From JANXAZ01 sp964504655 (GTDB lineage: Bacteria; Pseudomonadota; Alphaproteobacteria; Geminicoccales; Geminicoccaceae), in contig CAZDFD010000004.1 of NCBI GenBank assembly GCA_964504655.1, positions 33,014-97,013 of the forward strand: 64,000 nucleotides of DNA. Reading direction: 5' to 3'. Both the position numbers and the translations under genes were made by a program. The notes under the pieces were generated by a model, which had not been told where the DNA came from, searched no databases, and worked only from the letters and a program-made list of their open reading frames with translations. Below, piece after piece: positions 51,933-61,086 of the stretch (its first letter is position 1; every line of letters begins with the position of its first letter).

Positions 51933-53366
51933 ATGCAAGAGGTCGAGCTCTACATCGGCGGGTCCTGGCGTCCGGCCGCGGCCGGTGGGACCATCACCCT
52001 CGTCGATCCGGCCACCGAGGAGCCGGTCGGCCGGGCCGCGCAGGCCGAGCGCGCCGACGTCGAGGCCGCGGTCTCGGCCGCCGCCCAGGGCTTCGAGACC
52101 TGGCGTCGGGTGGCCGCCTGGGAGCGCTCGCGGGTCCTGCGCAAGGCGGCCCAGCTCCTGGCCGAGCGGGCCGAGGGGATCGCCCGGCGGCTCACGGTCG
52201 AGGTCGGCAAGCCCCTGGCGCAATCCAGGGGCGAGCTCACCGCCGCGGTCGAGTGCATCGAGTGGTTCGCCGACGAGGCGCGACGGATCTACGGCCAGAC
52301 CCTGCCCGGGCGCAGCGCCGACGGGCGCTTCGAGGTCCGCTACGAGCCGGTCGGCCCGGTGGCGGCGTTCACCGCCTGGAACTTTCCGGTCGTGCTGCAG
52401 GCGCGCAAGATCGCGCCGGCGCTCGCGGCCGGCTGCTCGATCGTGACCCGCCCGGCCGAGGAGGGTACGGGTGCGGTCAAGCTCCTGATCGACTGCTTCA
52501 TCGACGCGGGCGTGCCGGCCGGCGTGGTCAATCTCCTGACCGGCGCCCCGCAGCCGATCTCGGAGGCGGTCATGGACGACGACCGCATCCGCAAGGTGAC
52601 CTTCACGGGCTCGATCCCGGTCGGCCAGTGGTTCATGCGCCGCGCCGCCGACACCGTGAAGCGGATGAGCATGGAGCTCGGCGGCCACGCGCCGGTCATC
52701 GTCCACGAGGACGTCGACCCGGAGAAGGCGGCACTCCTGTCCGCCCAGGGCAAGGCGCGCAACAACGGCCAGGTCTGCGTCAGCCCGACCCGCTTCTTCG
52801 TGCACAAGAAGCACGCGCGCGCCTTCACCGAGACCTTCGTCGGCGCCCTCTCCAGGATGAAGATCGGCAACGGTCTCGAGCCGTCGACCGAGATCGGCCC
52901 GCTCATCAACAAGCGCCGGCTCGACTTCATCGAGAAGATGGTGGCCGACACGGTGGCCGAGGGCGCCGAGCTGCTCTGCGGTGGCAAGCGACCCGCCGGC
53001 TTCAACCGGGGCTATTTCTACGAGCCCACGGTGTTCGGGCAGGTGCGCGACGAGATGCGCATCATGAACGACGAGCCGTTCGGGCCCTTGGCGCCGGTCA
53101 CCACCTTCGAGGACTTCGAGGAGGTGATCGAGCGGGCCAACCGGCTGCCCTACGGGCTGGCCGCCTACGTGCTGACCGGCTCGCAGAAGCTCGCCGCCAG
53201 GACGGCCGAGGCGCTCAAGACCGGGATCGTCGGCGTCAACACCTTCGCCGCCGCGACCGCCGAGATGCCGTTCGGGGGCGTCAAGCATTCGGGCTTCGGC
53301 CGCGAGAACGGCCAGCAGGGCATGCTCGACTATCTCGACTGCAAGTTCGTCAACCTGGTCTTCTGA
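51933..53366 (+). CDS. NAD(P)-dependent aldehyde dehydrogenase
   Basis: 477 residues. Rossmann and catalytic blocks: AAFTAWNFPVVLQARKIAPA, the glutamate in MELGGHAPVIV, the nucleophile cysteine in NNGQVCVSPTRFF, and EPFGPLAPV. Closest in style to succinate-semialdehyde or related dehydrogenases. ATG 51933 has AGGAAAGAGAG upstream. It stands apart with a strong hairpin after the stop. Confidence 0.93.
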   Translation: MQEVELYIGGSWRPAAAGGTITLVDPATEEPVGRAAQAERADVEAAVSAAAQGFETWRRVAAWERSRVLRKAAQLLAERAEGIARRLTVEVGKPLAQSRGELTAAVECIEWFADEARRIYGQTLPGRSADGRFEVRYEPVGPVAAFTAWNFPVVLQARKIAPALAAGCSIVTRPAEEGTGAVKLLIDCFIDAGVPAGVVNLLTGAPQPISEAVMDDDRIRKVTFTGSIPVGQWFMRRAADTVKRMSMELGGHAPVIVHEDVDPEKAALLSAQGKARNNGQVCVSPTRFFVHKKHARAFTETFVGALSRMKIGNGLEPSTEIGPLINKRRLDFIEKMVADTVAEGAELLCGGKRPAGFNRGYFYEPTVFGQVRDEMRIMNDEPFGPLAPVTTFEDFEEVIERANRLPYGLAAYVLTGSQKLAARTAEALKTGIVGVNTFAAATAEMPFGGVKHSGFGRENGQQGMLDYLDCKFVNLVF

Positions 53367-53372
53367 GCCGGA

Positions 53373-53400
53373 GCGGGGCGCTCGCCGTGGAGCGCCCCGC
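53373..53400 (+). terminator. Perfect 11-bp hairpin after the aldehyde dehydrogenase gene
   Basis: GCGGGGCGCTC (53373-53383) and GAGCGCCCCGC (53390-53400) surround a six-base loop, seven bases after the stop codon. There is no T-tract, as is usual in this genome. Confidence 0.6.
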
Positions 53401-53439
53401 CCACCCGTGCTACGTTCCCGATCGGTGAGGGAGCGGACG

Positions 53440-54051
53440 ATGGCCGGGACGACGGCGCCCGTGGCGGATCTCTCGCTCGAGGGCTTTCTCGCCTGGGAGG
53501 AGGCCCAGGAGCTGCGCTTCGAGCGCGTCGGCGGGGTCGTCCGCGCGATGGCGGGCGGCACGGTGGGTCACGACCGCATCGCCAACAATCTCCGGGCCGA
53601 GTTCAGTCGACGCTTGCGCGGCAGCGGCTGTCGCCCGGGCGGCCCCGACGTCAAAGTGACGACGCCGCGGGGCGACGTCACCTACCCCGACGTGTTCGTC
53701 CGCTGTGGGCCGCGCGACGATCGGGCGACCACGGTCGCCGATCCGCTGCTCGTGGCGGAGGTACTCGCGGAAGGTACCCTACAGCACGACCTTTTGGCCA
53801 AGCGGTTGGCTTACAAGTCGATCCCGTCCCTGCGGGTGATCCTCTACGTGGCGCAGGACCGGGCCCGGGTGGACGTGGTCGGGCGCGGACCGGACGGGCG
53901 GTGGGACGACGACGAGCCGGCGGTCGGGCTCGACTCGGTGTTGGCCCTTCCTGAGCTCGGCGTCGAGCTGCCGCTGGCCGAGCTCTACGCCGACACGGAC
54001 GTCGCCGAGCGCGGCGGCGGGCCGGCCGACGAGGAAGCCCGAGAAGCCTGA
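53440..54051 (+). CDS. Uma2/DUF820-family restriction-endonuclease-fold protein
   Basis: 203 residues. Uma2-type core: YPDVFVRCGP, LLVAEVLAEGTLQHDLLAKR and AYKSIPSLRVILYVAQ, carrying the acidic and lysine residues of a PD-(D/E)xK nuclease site. Function of the family is mostly unknown; it is often expanded in cyanobacteria, but here it is single. ATG 53440 after GGGAG. Twelve bases upstream of the HpaI aldolase. Confidence 0.82.
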   Translation: MAGTTAPVADLSLEGFLAWEEAQELRFERVGGVVRAMAGGTVGHDRIANNLRAEFSRRLRGSGCRPGGPDVKVTTPRGDVTYPDVFVRCGPRDDRATTVADPLLVAEVLAEGTLQHDLLAKRLAYKSIPSLRVILYVAQDRARVDVVGRGPDGRWDDDEPAVGLDSVLALPELGVELPLAELYADTDVAERGGGPADEEAREA

Positions 54052-54063
54052 GAGGGGTGCCCG

Positions 54064-54846
54064 ATGCACGATGCGGGGATGCGCGAGCGGATGCTCGCGG
54101 GCGAGACGGTCTTCGGCCTGGGCGTGCGCCTTTCCCGCACGGGCGAGATCGCCCTCGTCGCCGAGGCGGCGGGGTTCGACTGGCTGTTCGTCGACATGGA
54201 GCACAATGCGCTCTCGATCGACACGGCCGCCCAGATCTGCCTCGCGGGCCAGGCGGCCGGCCTGCCGGCGCTCGTCCGCATCCCCGGCGACGACCCGCTC
54301 ACCGCGTCGCGCCTGCTCGACGGCGGGGCGGCCGGGATCGTCGTGCCGCACGTCGACCGCCCCGAGCAGATCGCCCCGGTGATCGAGCACTGCCGCTTCC
54401 CGCCCAAGGGCCGCCGCTCGATCGGCGGGCCCGTGCCGCAGCTCCACTACGCTTCCCTGCCGGCCGCCGAGCACATGGCGAAGGCCGATGCCGAGACCTT
54501 GATCGTGGCGATGATCGAGAGCCCCGAGGCGGTCGCCGCCGCCGGCGACATCGCGGCCCTCCCGGGCGTCGATGCGCTCCTCTTCGGCTCGAACGATCTG
54601 GCCCTCGAGATGGGGATCCCCGGCCGGCTCGACGATCCGCGGATCGAGACGGCCTATCGCGAGGTGATCGCCGCGGCCCGTGCGCACGGGAAGCCCGTGG
54701 GCCTGGGTGGCATCTACACGGCCGAGCTCCTCGCGCGCTATCTGCCCCTGGGCTTCCGCTTCGCGCTCCTGGGCTCGGATCTGGCGCTGGTCCTCGCGGG
54801 CGGGCGCGAACGGGTCGCCACGGCGCGGCGCATCGTGCGAGGCTGA
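54064..54846 (+). CDS. HpcH/HpaI-family aldolase (copy 1)
   Basis: 260 residues, class II metal aldolase. Family blocks: FVDMEHNALSIDTAAQI, the LVRIPGDDP region, IVVPHVDRPEQIAPVIEHC and LLFGSNDLALEMGIPG. Family members cleave 4-hydroxy-2-ketoheptanedioate or similar acids to pyruvate and an aldehyde. Exactly the same length as the next paralogue at 55017, 170 bases downstream, so this is a tandem duplication. ATG 54064 after GAGAGGGG. Confidence 0.92.
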   Translation: MHDAGMRERMLAGETVFGLGVRLSRTGEIALVAEAAGFDWLFVDMEHNALSIDTAAQICLAGQAAGLPALVRIPGDDPLTASRLLDGGAAGIVVPHVDRPEQIAPVIEHCRFPPKGRRSIGGPVPQLHYASLPAAEHMAKADAETLIVAMIESPEAVAAAGDIAALPGVDALLFGSNDLALEMGIPGRLDDPRIETAYREVIAAARAHGKPVGLGGIYTAELLARYLPLGFRFALLGSDLALVLAGGRERVATARRIVRG

Positions 54847-55016
54847 GCCCGGGGCCCGGGGCCACCGACCCCGTCGCCGCGGCGGCGCTTCGTCATCGGC
54901 CGTCCCGGTCGGTCGTGCAGGCGCCCGCGGCGCAGGAGGCAGCCGCGCGGGCGACGCCGTTCTCGCCCGGCGCCACGGCGGCTAGCCTGCGCGCGACGCT
55001 CGAGGGAGGCGCGAGG

Positions 55017-55799
55017 ATGGACGTCCCGGAGATGCGCCGGCGGATGCTGGCGGGCGAGTGCATGATCGGCTTCTCGGTGCGGCTCGCCCGCTCGACCGAG
55101 ATCGCGAGCGTGGCGCGCGCCTGCGGCTACGACTGGCTCATGGTCGACATGGAGCATGCGGCGATCGACGTCGACCTCGCCACCCGGATCTGCCTCGCGG
55201 CCAACGAGGCGGGGCTGGTCTCGATCGTCCGCCCGCCCGGCCACGACCCGACGATCTGCTCGCGCCTCCTGGACGGCGGTGCCGGCGGGCTCCTGGTTCC
55301 GCACGTCGACCGCCCCGAGGACATCCGGCCGATCCTCGACCATTGCAAGTTCGCGCCCGTCGGCCGGCGCTCCTACGGCGGCCCGCTGGCCCAGCTCGAC
55401 TATGCGAGCCTGCCGCACCGGCAGCACATGGAAGCCGCCAACGCGCGCTCGATGATCATCGCCATGGTCGAGAGCCCGACCTCGGTCGCCAACGCCGAGG
55501 CGATCGCAGCGCTCGAGGGCGTCGACATGCTCTCCTTCGGGACCCACGACCTCACCCTCGAGATGGGCATACCGGGCGAGCTCGCCGATCCCCGCGTCGA
55601 GGAGGCCTACCGGGCGGTGATCGCCGCCTGTCGGAAGCACGGCAAGAGCGCCGGGGTGGGCGGCATCGCCGACCGCGCGCTGCTCGAACGGTACCTCCCG
55701 CTCGGCTTCACCTCGATCGGCATCGCCTCCGACCTCGGCCTCGTCCTTGCGGGCGGGCGTGCCCAGCGGGCGATGCTGCGCCAGATCGTCGGCCGCTGA
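55017..55799 (+). CDS. HpcH/HpaI-family aldolase (copy 2)
   Basis: 260 residues, same fold and length as copy 1. Equivalent blocks: MVDMEHAAIDVDLATRI, VRPPGHDPTI, LLVPHVDRPEDIRPILDHC and LSFGTHDLTLEMGIPG. The two differ in the substrate-side residues (R-P-P-G-H versus R-I-P-G-D), so they probably handle related but not identical acids. ATG 55017 after GAGGGAGG. Followed 27 bases on by the M81 peptidase gene. Confidence 0.92.
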   Translation: MDVPEMRRRMLAGECMIGFSVRLARSTEIASVARACGYDWLMVDMEHAAIDVDLATRICLAANEAGLVSIVRPPGHDPTICSRLLDGGAGGLLVPHVDRPEDIRPILDHCKFAPVGRRSYGGPLAQLDYASLPHRQHMEAANARSMIIAMVESPTSVANAEAIAALEGVDMLSFGTHDLTLEMGIPGELADPRVEEAYRAVIAACRKHGKSAGVGGIADRALLERYLPLGFTSIGIASDLGLVLAGGRAQRAMLRQIVGR

Positions 55800-55826
55800 G
55801 ATCGGCCGCAGCAGGGAGCCCCGGCC

Positions 55827-57317
55827 TTGCCCCGGATCCTGATCGCCGAGTGCATGCAGGAGGTGAGCTCCTTCAACCCGCTGCCCTCGACCCTGGACGA
55901 CTTCACGATCCTGCGCGGCGAGGCGCTCCTCGCCCGCCGCGGCAGCGGCTCCTATCTGGGCGGGGCCTTCGCGGTGCTCGACGCGGCGGCCGGCATCGAG
56001 CTCGTGCCGGTGATGAGCGCCACGGCACCCTCGGCCGGCATCCTCGAGGGCGCCTCCTGGCGGCGGCTGCGGACCGAGCTCCTCGACCGGATCGCCGCCG
56101 CCGCTCCAGGGGTCGACGGGGTCTACCTCTCCCTCCACGGCGCCATGGCGGCCGAGGGGGAGCTCGACCCCGAGGGTGATCTCCTGGATGCGGTGCGTGG
56201 CCTCGTCGGGCCCGCACCGCCGATCGTGATCTCCCTCGACCTGCACGGCATCTTCACCCGCAGGATGATGGCTCGGGTCGACGGCTTCGCCGTGCTCAAG
56301 ACCTATCCGCACGTCGACTTCGCCGACACCGGCGCGCGCGCCGCCCGGCTCTTGCTGCGGATCCTGGGCGAAGGCCTCCGCCCTGCCTTCCTGCGGGTCG
56401 CGATCCCGGCCCTCGTGCGCGGCGACGAGCTCGTGACCCGGACCGGCTGCTACGGCGACCGGCTCCTCGAGATCGGCCGGCTCGAGCGCGCGGGGCGGAT
56501 CCTCTCGGGCGGCCTCTTCATCGGCAACCCGTTCACCGACGTCCCCGAGCTCGGCTGCCAGGTGGTCCTCTGCCACACGGGCGATCCGGCCCCACTCGAG
56601 GCCGAGGCGCTGCGGATCGCGCAGAGCTTCTGGCGCGACCGGGCGCGCATGCAGGCCAAGCTCTGGCCGCTCGACGAGGCGATCGCCCAGGCCCTGGCGC
56701 TCGACGGCCCGGTCGCCCTGACCGACGCCGCCGACGCCACCTCTTCGGGAGCGACCGGGGACTCGAACGCGGTCTTGAAGGCGCTGCTCGAGGCCGGCTG
56801 CACGCGGCGGGTGCTCGCGCCGATCGTCGATGCGTCGGCGGCCGCCGCCTGCCACGCCGCGGGCTGCGGGGCAAGGCTCAGGGTGGCCGTGGGCGGGAGC
56901 CGCGATCCCGGCCGCTTCGCCCCGATCGAGGTCACGGGCACGGTCGAGAGCCTGTCGGTCGGCAGAGCCCGCCTCGAGACCATGAAGGTCGAGATCGACG
57001 CCGGCCCGAGCGCGGTGCTGCGGGCCGGGCCGATCACCCTCTTGATCCTGAGCAAACCCGCCTTCCTGTTCGATCGCGCGTTGTTCTTCGCGAACGGGCT
57101 CGACCCGCGCGACTTCGAGCTCGTGGTGGTCAAGTCGCCGCACTGCGAGCCGCACATGTTCGACGACTGGGTCGTCAAGAACTTCAACCTCGACGCGCCG
57201 GGGTCGACCAGCGCCAACCTGCCGACGCTCGGCCATCGGGTCTGCCCGCGGCCGATCTTCCCGCTCGAACCCGACACGGCCTTCGAGCCGCGGGTCGAAC
57301 GGCTGGTCCGCGCGTGA
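55827..57317 (+). CDS. M81 family metallopeptidase (MlrC-like)
   Basis: 496 residues. It begins with a TTG after GGGAG, giving MPRILIAECMQEVSSFNPLP, then VYLSLHGAMAAEGELDPEGD and DLHGIFTRRMM, with FVYVDTADATSSGATGDSN-like metal and active region (here DAADATSSGATGDSNAVL). MlrC hydrolyses linear microcystin and related peptides; relatives act on unknown peptides. It follows two aldolase genes in one likely transcript, and the combination suggests breakdown of a peptide-linked acid. Confidence 0.88.
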   Translation: MPRILIAECMQEVSSFNPLPSTLDDFTILRGEALLARRGSGSYLGGAFAVLDAAAGIELVPVMSATAPSAGILEGASWRRLRTELLDRIAAAAPGVDGVYLSLHGAMAAEGELDPEGDLLDAVRGLVGPAPPIVISLDLHGIFTRRMMARVDGFAVLKTYPHVDFADTGARAARLLLRILGEGLRPAFLRVAIPALVRGDELVTRTGCYGDRLLEIGRLERAGRILSGGLFIGNPFTDVPELGCQVVLCHTGDPAPLEAEALRIAQSFWRDRARMQAKLWPLDEAIAQALALDGPVALTDAADATSSGATGDSNAVLKALLEAGCTRRVLAPIVDASAAAACHAAGCGARLRVAVGGSRDPGRFAPIEVTGTVESLSVGRARLETMKVEIDAGPSAVLRAGPITLLILSKPAFLFDRALFFANGLDPRDFELVVVKSPHCEPHMFDDWVVKNFNLDAPGSTSANLPTLGHRVCPRPIFPLEPDTAFEPRVERLVRA

Positions 57318-57330
57318 GCGGCGGGGACGG

Positions 57331-57359
57331 GTGACAGGTGTCCGCCGCCGGCCTAAAGA
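57331..57359 (+). promoter_or_regulatory. Possible sigma-70-type promoter of the P460 gene
   Basis: GTGACA (57331-57336), 17-base spacer, TAAAGA (57354-57359). Located 34 bases before the ATG at 57393. Confidence 0.4.
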
Positions 57360-57392
57360 TCGATCGGGTTTCGCGCTTTAAAGGGAGGCACC

Positions 57393-57902
57393 ATGCGCAC
57401 CCGTCCGGCTCTGATGATCGCCGCCTGGCTCGGCTTCGCGGCATCGGCCGCGGCAGGGCCCGAGCTCGTCGAGCTGCCCGAGGACTATCGGACGAGCTTC
57501 ACCAACTACGCCTCGATCGACCGCGCCAACCCCAAGCAGATCGCCGAGGCCTGGGCGAACGCGACGGCACTGGCCGCGGCGAAGCAGGGAGGTCCGCTGC
57601 CGGACGGCTCGATCCTCATCATGGAGGTCTGGCAGGCCAGGCTCGATGCCCAGGAGAAGCCCGTCCTCGACGGCAACGGCCGGCGCATCAAGGACAAGCT
57701 CGCGATGATCGCCGTGATGGAGAAGCGCAAGGGCTGGGGTGCCGGGTACCCGCCCGAGGTCCGCAACGGCGAGTGGGAGTACGCGGCCTTCGACCCGACC
57801 ACCAGGGCGCGCCGGCAGCAGGACTACAAGCCCTGCTTCGACTGCCACAAGCCGAAGGTCGAAACGGACTTCCTGTTCACCCTCGACAATCTGCGGAAGT
57901 GA
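57393..57902 (+). CDS. Exported cytochrome P460-type heme protein
   Basis: 169 residues with a signal peptide (LMIAAWLGFAASAAAG). P460 fold marks: YRTSFTNYASIDRANPKQI, PDGSILIMEVWQA, MIAVMEKRKGWGAGYPPE; the heme c site CFDCH (Cys148-His152) is near the C-terminus, as in cytochrome P460 and the beta-type cytochromes c'. Such proteins oxidise hydroxylamine or bind NO. Whether the lysine cross-link to heme exists cannot be seen. ATG after AAGGGAGG. Confidence 0.88.
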   Translation: MRTRPALMIAAWLGFAASAAAGPELVELPEDYRTSFTNYASIDRANPKQIAEAWANATALAAAKQGGPLPDGSILIMEVWQARLDAQEKPVLDGNGRRIKDKLAMIAVMEKRKGWGAGYPPEVRNGEWEYAAFDPTTRARRQQDYKPCFDCHKPKVETDFLFTLDNLRK

Positions 57903-57923
57903 GCGGCCTCCCGAACGGGTCTG

Positions 57924-57950
57924 TTGCATCGCAGTAGGAACGGGTATCTT
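57924..57950 (+). promoter_or_regulatory. Possible weak promoter of the PEPC-like gene
   Basis: TTGCAT (57924-57929) and TATCTT (57945-57950) with a 15-base spacer, just short of ideal. Confidence 0.25.
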
Positions 57951-57984
57951 CTGGCGGGGTCGTCGCACCGCCGGGAGCCGGACC

Positions 57985-60972
57985 ATGGAGCTCGAGGAAG
58001 GGCGCACGGACCGCCGTCCGGACGACCGGCCGGCGTCGTCCGACGCCCGCCGGCCACCGGACGCCATGCTCGGGGCGCTCGCCGACGCCCTGGCCGAGGC
58101 CCGCGCCGCCGGCGAGCGCGACGCGCTCCTCAACCCGATCCAGAGGCTCGCCTGCGAGCTCGCCGAGCGGCTCGTCGGCGGCCGGCTCGACGACGCCACG
58201 GTCGACCGGGTGCTGCGCCGGCTCACCACCGAGGCGTTCCTCGGCCGCGCCACCCGTCTCGCGGCCTATCTGGGCGAGCTCGACCCGCACGCCAACCGGT
58301 CCAGGATCGAGACCCTGGTGCGGGCGCTGGCGCACGGCCCGGACGGCGCCCGGGTCCCCTTCGAGGCCTTCGCCGAGCGGGTCGGCCGGCTGCGCTACGG
58401 CTTCGTCGTCACGGCGCATCCGACCTTCGCCCTGATGCTGCGGCTGCGCGAGCTCCTCGTGGCACTCGCCACCGGCCGGGCCCCGGACGGCCGACCGCTC
58501 GACCCGGCCGAGCGGGCAGCACTCCTGGCCGAGGTCGAGGCGGCCGCGCACCGCCCCGACCCGCGCATCGACCTCGCCCTCGAGCACCGCCAGTCGCTGG
58601 TCGCGATCCGCCACCTCCGCTCAGCCATCGCCGTCGTCCATGCGATCGTCCTCGACGTCGGAGCCGAGCTCTGGCCGGACCGCTGGATGGAGCTGCGGCC
58701 GCGCCTGCTCGCGGTCTGGAGCTGGGTCGGCTACGACACCGACGGCCGCGCCGACATCGCCTGGCAGGCCACGCTCGCGAGCCGGCTGGCGCTCCAGCTC
58801 GGCCAGCTCGAGGGCTATGCCGCCACGATCCGCGCGGCGCGCGGCGATCTGACCTCGGGCGACCCCCTGGCCCCGCAGCTCGAGCTGGTCGAGGCGCGGC
58901 TGGCGCTCGCGCTCAAGTCCTGCGCCGACGAGCTCGAGGCGCTCAAGGGTGGGCCCGGGGCGGCGGTCGACGAGGCCGGGCTCGCCCGCCTGGCGCGCGA
59001 GATGGCGCGCGGACTGCCCTGGCGGCTCAGGGATTCGGCCGAACTCGCCGGTCTGGTCGACCGCTGCATCGCCGCCGCCCGGGGGCCCGAGCCGCTGCGC
59101 CGCCTGCTCCTGATGCGCGCCGCGATCGCCAGCCAGGGCCTGGCGCTCGCCGGCACGCATCTGCGCATCAACGCCATGCAGGTGCACAACGCGGTCCGCC
59201 GTCAGGTCGGCCTCGACCATCCGCCCGACGATCCGACCCACCGCCTGTCCTACCTCGAGGCGATCGGCCGGCTGCTCCGCACGGTCGAGCCGGTCACGAT
59301 CAACTTCGGCTCGCTGATCCAGGAGAAGGCGACGGCGCGGCGGGCGATGATGATCGCCGCCCAGCTCGCCCGCTACCTCGACGCCTCCGAGCCGATCCGC
59401 TTCCTGATCGCCGAGTGTGAGGCACCGTTCACCCTCTTGGCGGCGCTCTATTTGGCCGAGCTGTTCGGCGTCGCCGAGCGGCTCGACATCACCCCCTTGC
59501 TCGAGACCAGGAAGGCCCTCGAGCACGGCGTGGCGATCCTCGACCAGGCGCTCGCCCAGCCGGCCTGGCGGGCGCATCTCGAGCGCCGCGGCCGGATCTG
59601 CGTGCAGACCGGCTTCTCGGACGCCGGCCGTTATCTCGGCCAGACCGCCGCCGCCGCGGCGATCGAGCGGATCCGGCTGGGGCTGGTCGAGGTGCTCGCC
59701 CGGCACGGGCTCGGCCATCTGGAGCTCGTGCTGTTCGACACCCACGGCGAGAGCATCGGCCGCGGCGCGCATCCCGAGAGCTTCGCCGAGCGGCTCGCCT
59801 ATCTGGACACCCCCGAGAGCCGCCGCCGCTTCGCCGCCGCCGGCCTCGAGGTGGTCCAGGAGACCAGCTACCAGGGCGGTGATGGCTGGCTCCTCCTGCA
59901 GAGCGAGGCGAGCGCCCTGGCGGTCGTCACCCGCGTGCTCGAGCATTGCCTCGCGGAGCCCGATCCGCGGCCCGACCCGTTCTATGCCGAGCACGCCTAC
60001 ACCGACGAGCTCTTCGCGGTCGTGCGCCTGTTCAACGACCGGGTGATCGAGGACCCGGCCTACGCTGCGCTCCTCGGCGTGTGGGGTGCCAACCTGCTCT
60101 ACCCCTCGGGCTCGCGGCCGGTGCGCCGCCAGTTCGAGGCCGGCACCCGCCCGGTGCTGCTCGACCATCCCTCGCAGATCCGCGCCATCCCGCACAACGC
60201 CGTGCTGCAGCAGCTGGGCATCCTCGCCAACACCATCGGCGGGCTCGGCCGGGCGATCGCCAAGGACCCCGACCGGTTCCAGGAGCTGTACCGGGAGAGC
60301 CCGCGCTTCCGCTCGCTCATGCGCATGGTCGAGCACGCCTTCATGTTCACCGACCTCGACGTGGTGAAGGCGCTGGTCGACCGCTTCGACCCCGGCTTCT
60401 GGCTGGCCCGCGCCGCGGCGGCGCGCGACCCGGCCACGGTCGAGGAGCTCCGCGCGGTCGCCGACCACATCGAGCGGCTGGCCCTGCACGACCGCCTGGC
60501 GCGGATCTTCCGCGTCTTCCAGCGCGACCATCTGGACCTCGCGGCGGCGCTGCGCGAGCACCGCCGGCGCACCCGCGACGCCGGCGCCCGGCCGATCGCC
60601 GTCGATCCGGGCACGCGCGACAACCTGCACATGCTGCACGCGCTGCGCCTCGCGCTGATCGAGCGGCTGATGCGCCGGGCGGTGCGCGTGCCCGACTTCT
60701 CCGACCGCCACGAGATCACCCGCGATTCCCTGATCGAGGCGATCCTCCGGCTGGAGGTCGAGCCGTCGCTGCAGCTTCTGGGGCAGATCTTCCCGATCCT
60801 CGAGAGCCCGCGTTCCGAGCTCGACTGGGGCGAGGCCTCGACCTACGCCGGCGACCGCGAGCAGTCCTACGCCCAGGAGCACAGCTCCCTGTTCCGCCCG
60901 ATGGCCGCCGACTATGATCTCATCCGCCGCATCGGCAGCGCCATCACCCACCACCTGGGCGCCTTCGGCTGA
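57985..60972 (+). CDS. Divergent phosphoenolpyruvate carboxylase homologue
   Basis: 995 residues, about 100 longer than E. coli PEPC. It is PEPC-like in fold order: VTAHPT (His145), PLLETRKAL (Glu507), FSDAGRY, GSRP (709-712) and RAIP. But positions known as catalytic in E. coli appear changed: the FHGRGG block reads FDTHGE (His579 to Asp585, Arg581 to His587), Lys546 is Arg549, and the canonical C-terminal QNTG is missing (ends HHLGAFG). So carboxylation is doubtful. It may be a regulator or bind another substrate. ATG 57985. Confidence 0.75.
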   Translation: MELEEGRTDRRPDDRPASSDARRPPDAMLGALADALAEARAAGERDALLNPIQRLACELAERLVGGRLDDATVDRVLRRLTTEAFLGRATRLAAYLGELDPHANRSRIETLVRALAHGPDGARVPFEAFAERVGRLRYGFVVTAHPTFALMLRLRELLVALATGRAPDGRPLDPAERAALLAEVEAAAHRPDPRIDLALEHRQSLVAIRHLRSAIAVVHAIVLDVGAELWPDRWMELRPRLLAVWSWVGYDTDGRADIAWQATLASRLALQLGQLEGYAATIRAARGDLTSGDPLAPQLELVEARLALALKSCADELEALKGGPGAAVDEAGLARLAREMARGLPWRLRDSAELAGLVDRCIAAARGPEPLRRLLLMRAAIASQGLALAGTHLRINAMQVHNAVRRQVGLDHPPDDPTHRLSYLEAIGRLLRTVEPVTINFGSLIQEKATARRAMMIAAQLARYLDASEPIRFLIAECEAPFTLLAALYLAELFGVAERLDITPLLETRKALEHGVAILDQALAQPAWRAHLERRGRICVQTGFSDAGRYLGQTAAAAAIERIRLGLVEVLARHGLGHLELVLFDTHGESIGRGAHPESFAERLAYLDTPESRRRFAAAGLEVVQETSYQGGDGWLLLQSEASALAVVTRVLEHCLAEPDPRPDPFYAEHAYTDELFAVVRLFNDRVIEDPAYAALLGVWGANLLYPSGSRPVRRQFEAGTRPVLLDHPSQIRAIPHNAVLQQLGILANTIGGLGRAIAKDPDRFQELYRESPRFRSLMRMVEHAFMFTDLDVVKALVDRFDPGFWLARAAAARDPATVEELRAVADHIERLALHDRLARIFRVFQRDHLDLAAALREHRRRTRDAGARPIAVDPGTRDNLHMLHALRLALIERLMRRAVRVPDFSDRHEITRDSLIEAILRLEVEPSLQLLGQIFPILESPRSELDWGEASTYAGDREQSYAQEHSSLFRPMAADYDLIRRIGSAITHHLGAFG

Positions 60973-61086
60973 GCCGCGGTCACTCGGATCCGACCGCGAC
61001 AGCCGCCGGGTGCGCGTGCTAGCACCGCGCGTGCATCAGGGCGCGCCACCGCAGGGGGACGGGGCCCGCCCCAACCGGAGGCAGCG

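Noticed and set aside
61016..61025. GTGCTAGCAC palindrome in the space before the amino-acid binding protein
   Set aside because: Only ten bases and no recognised regulator; too weak to call an operator.
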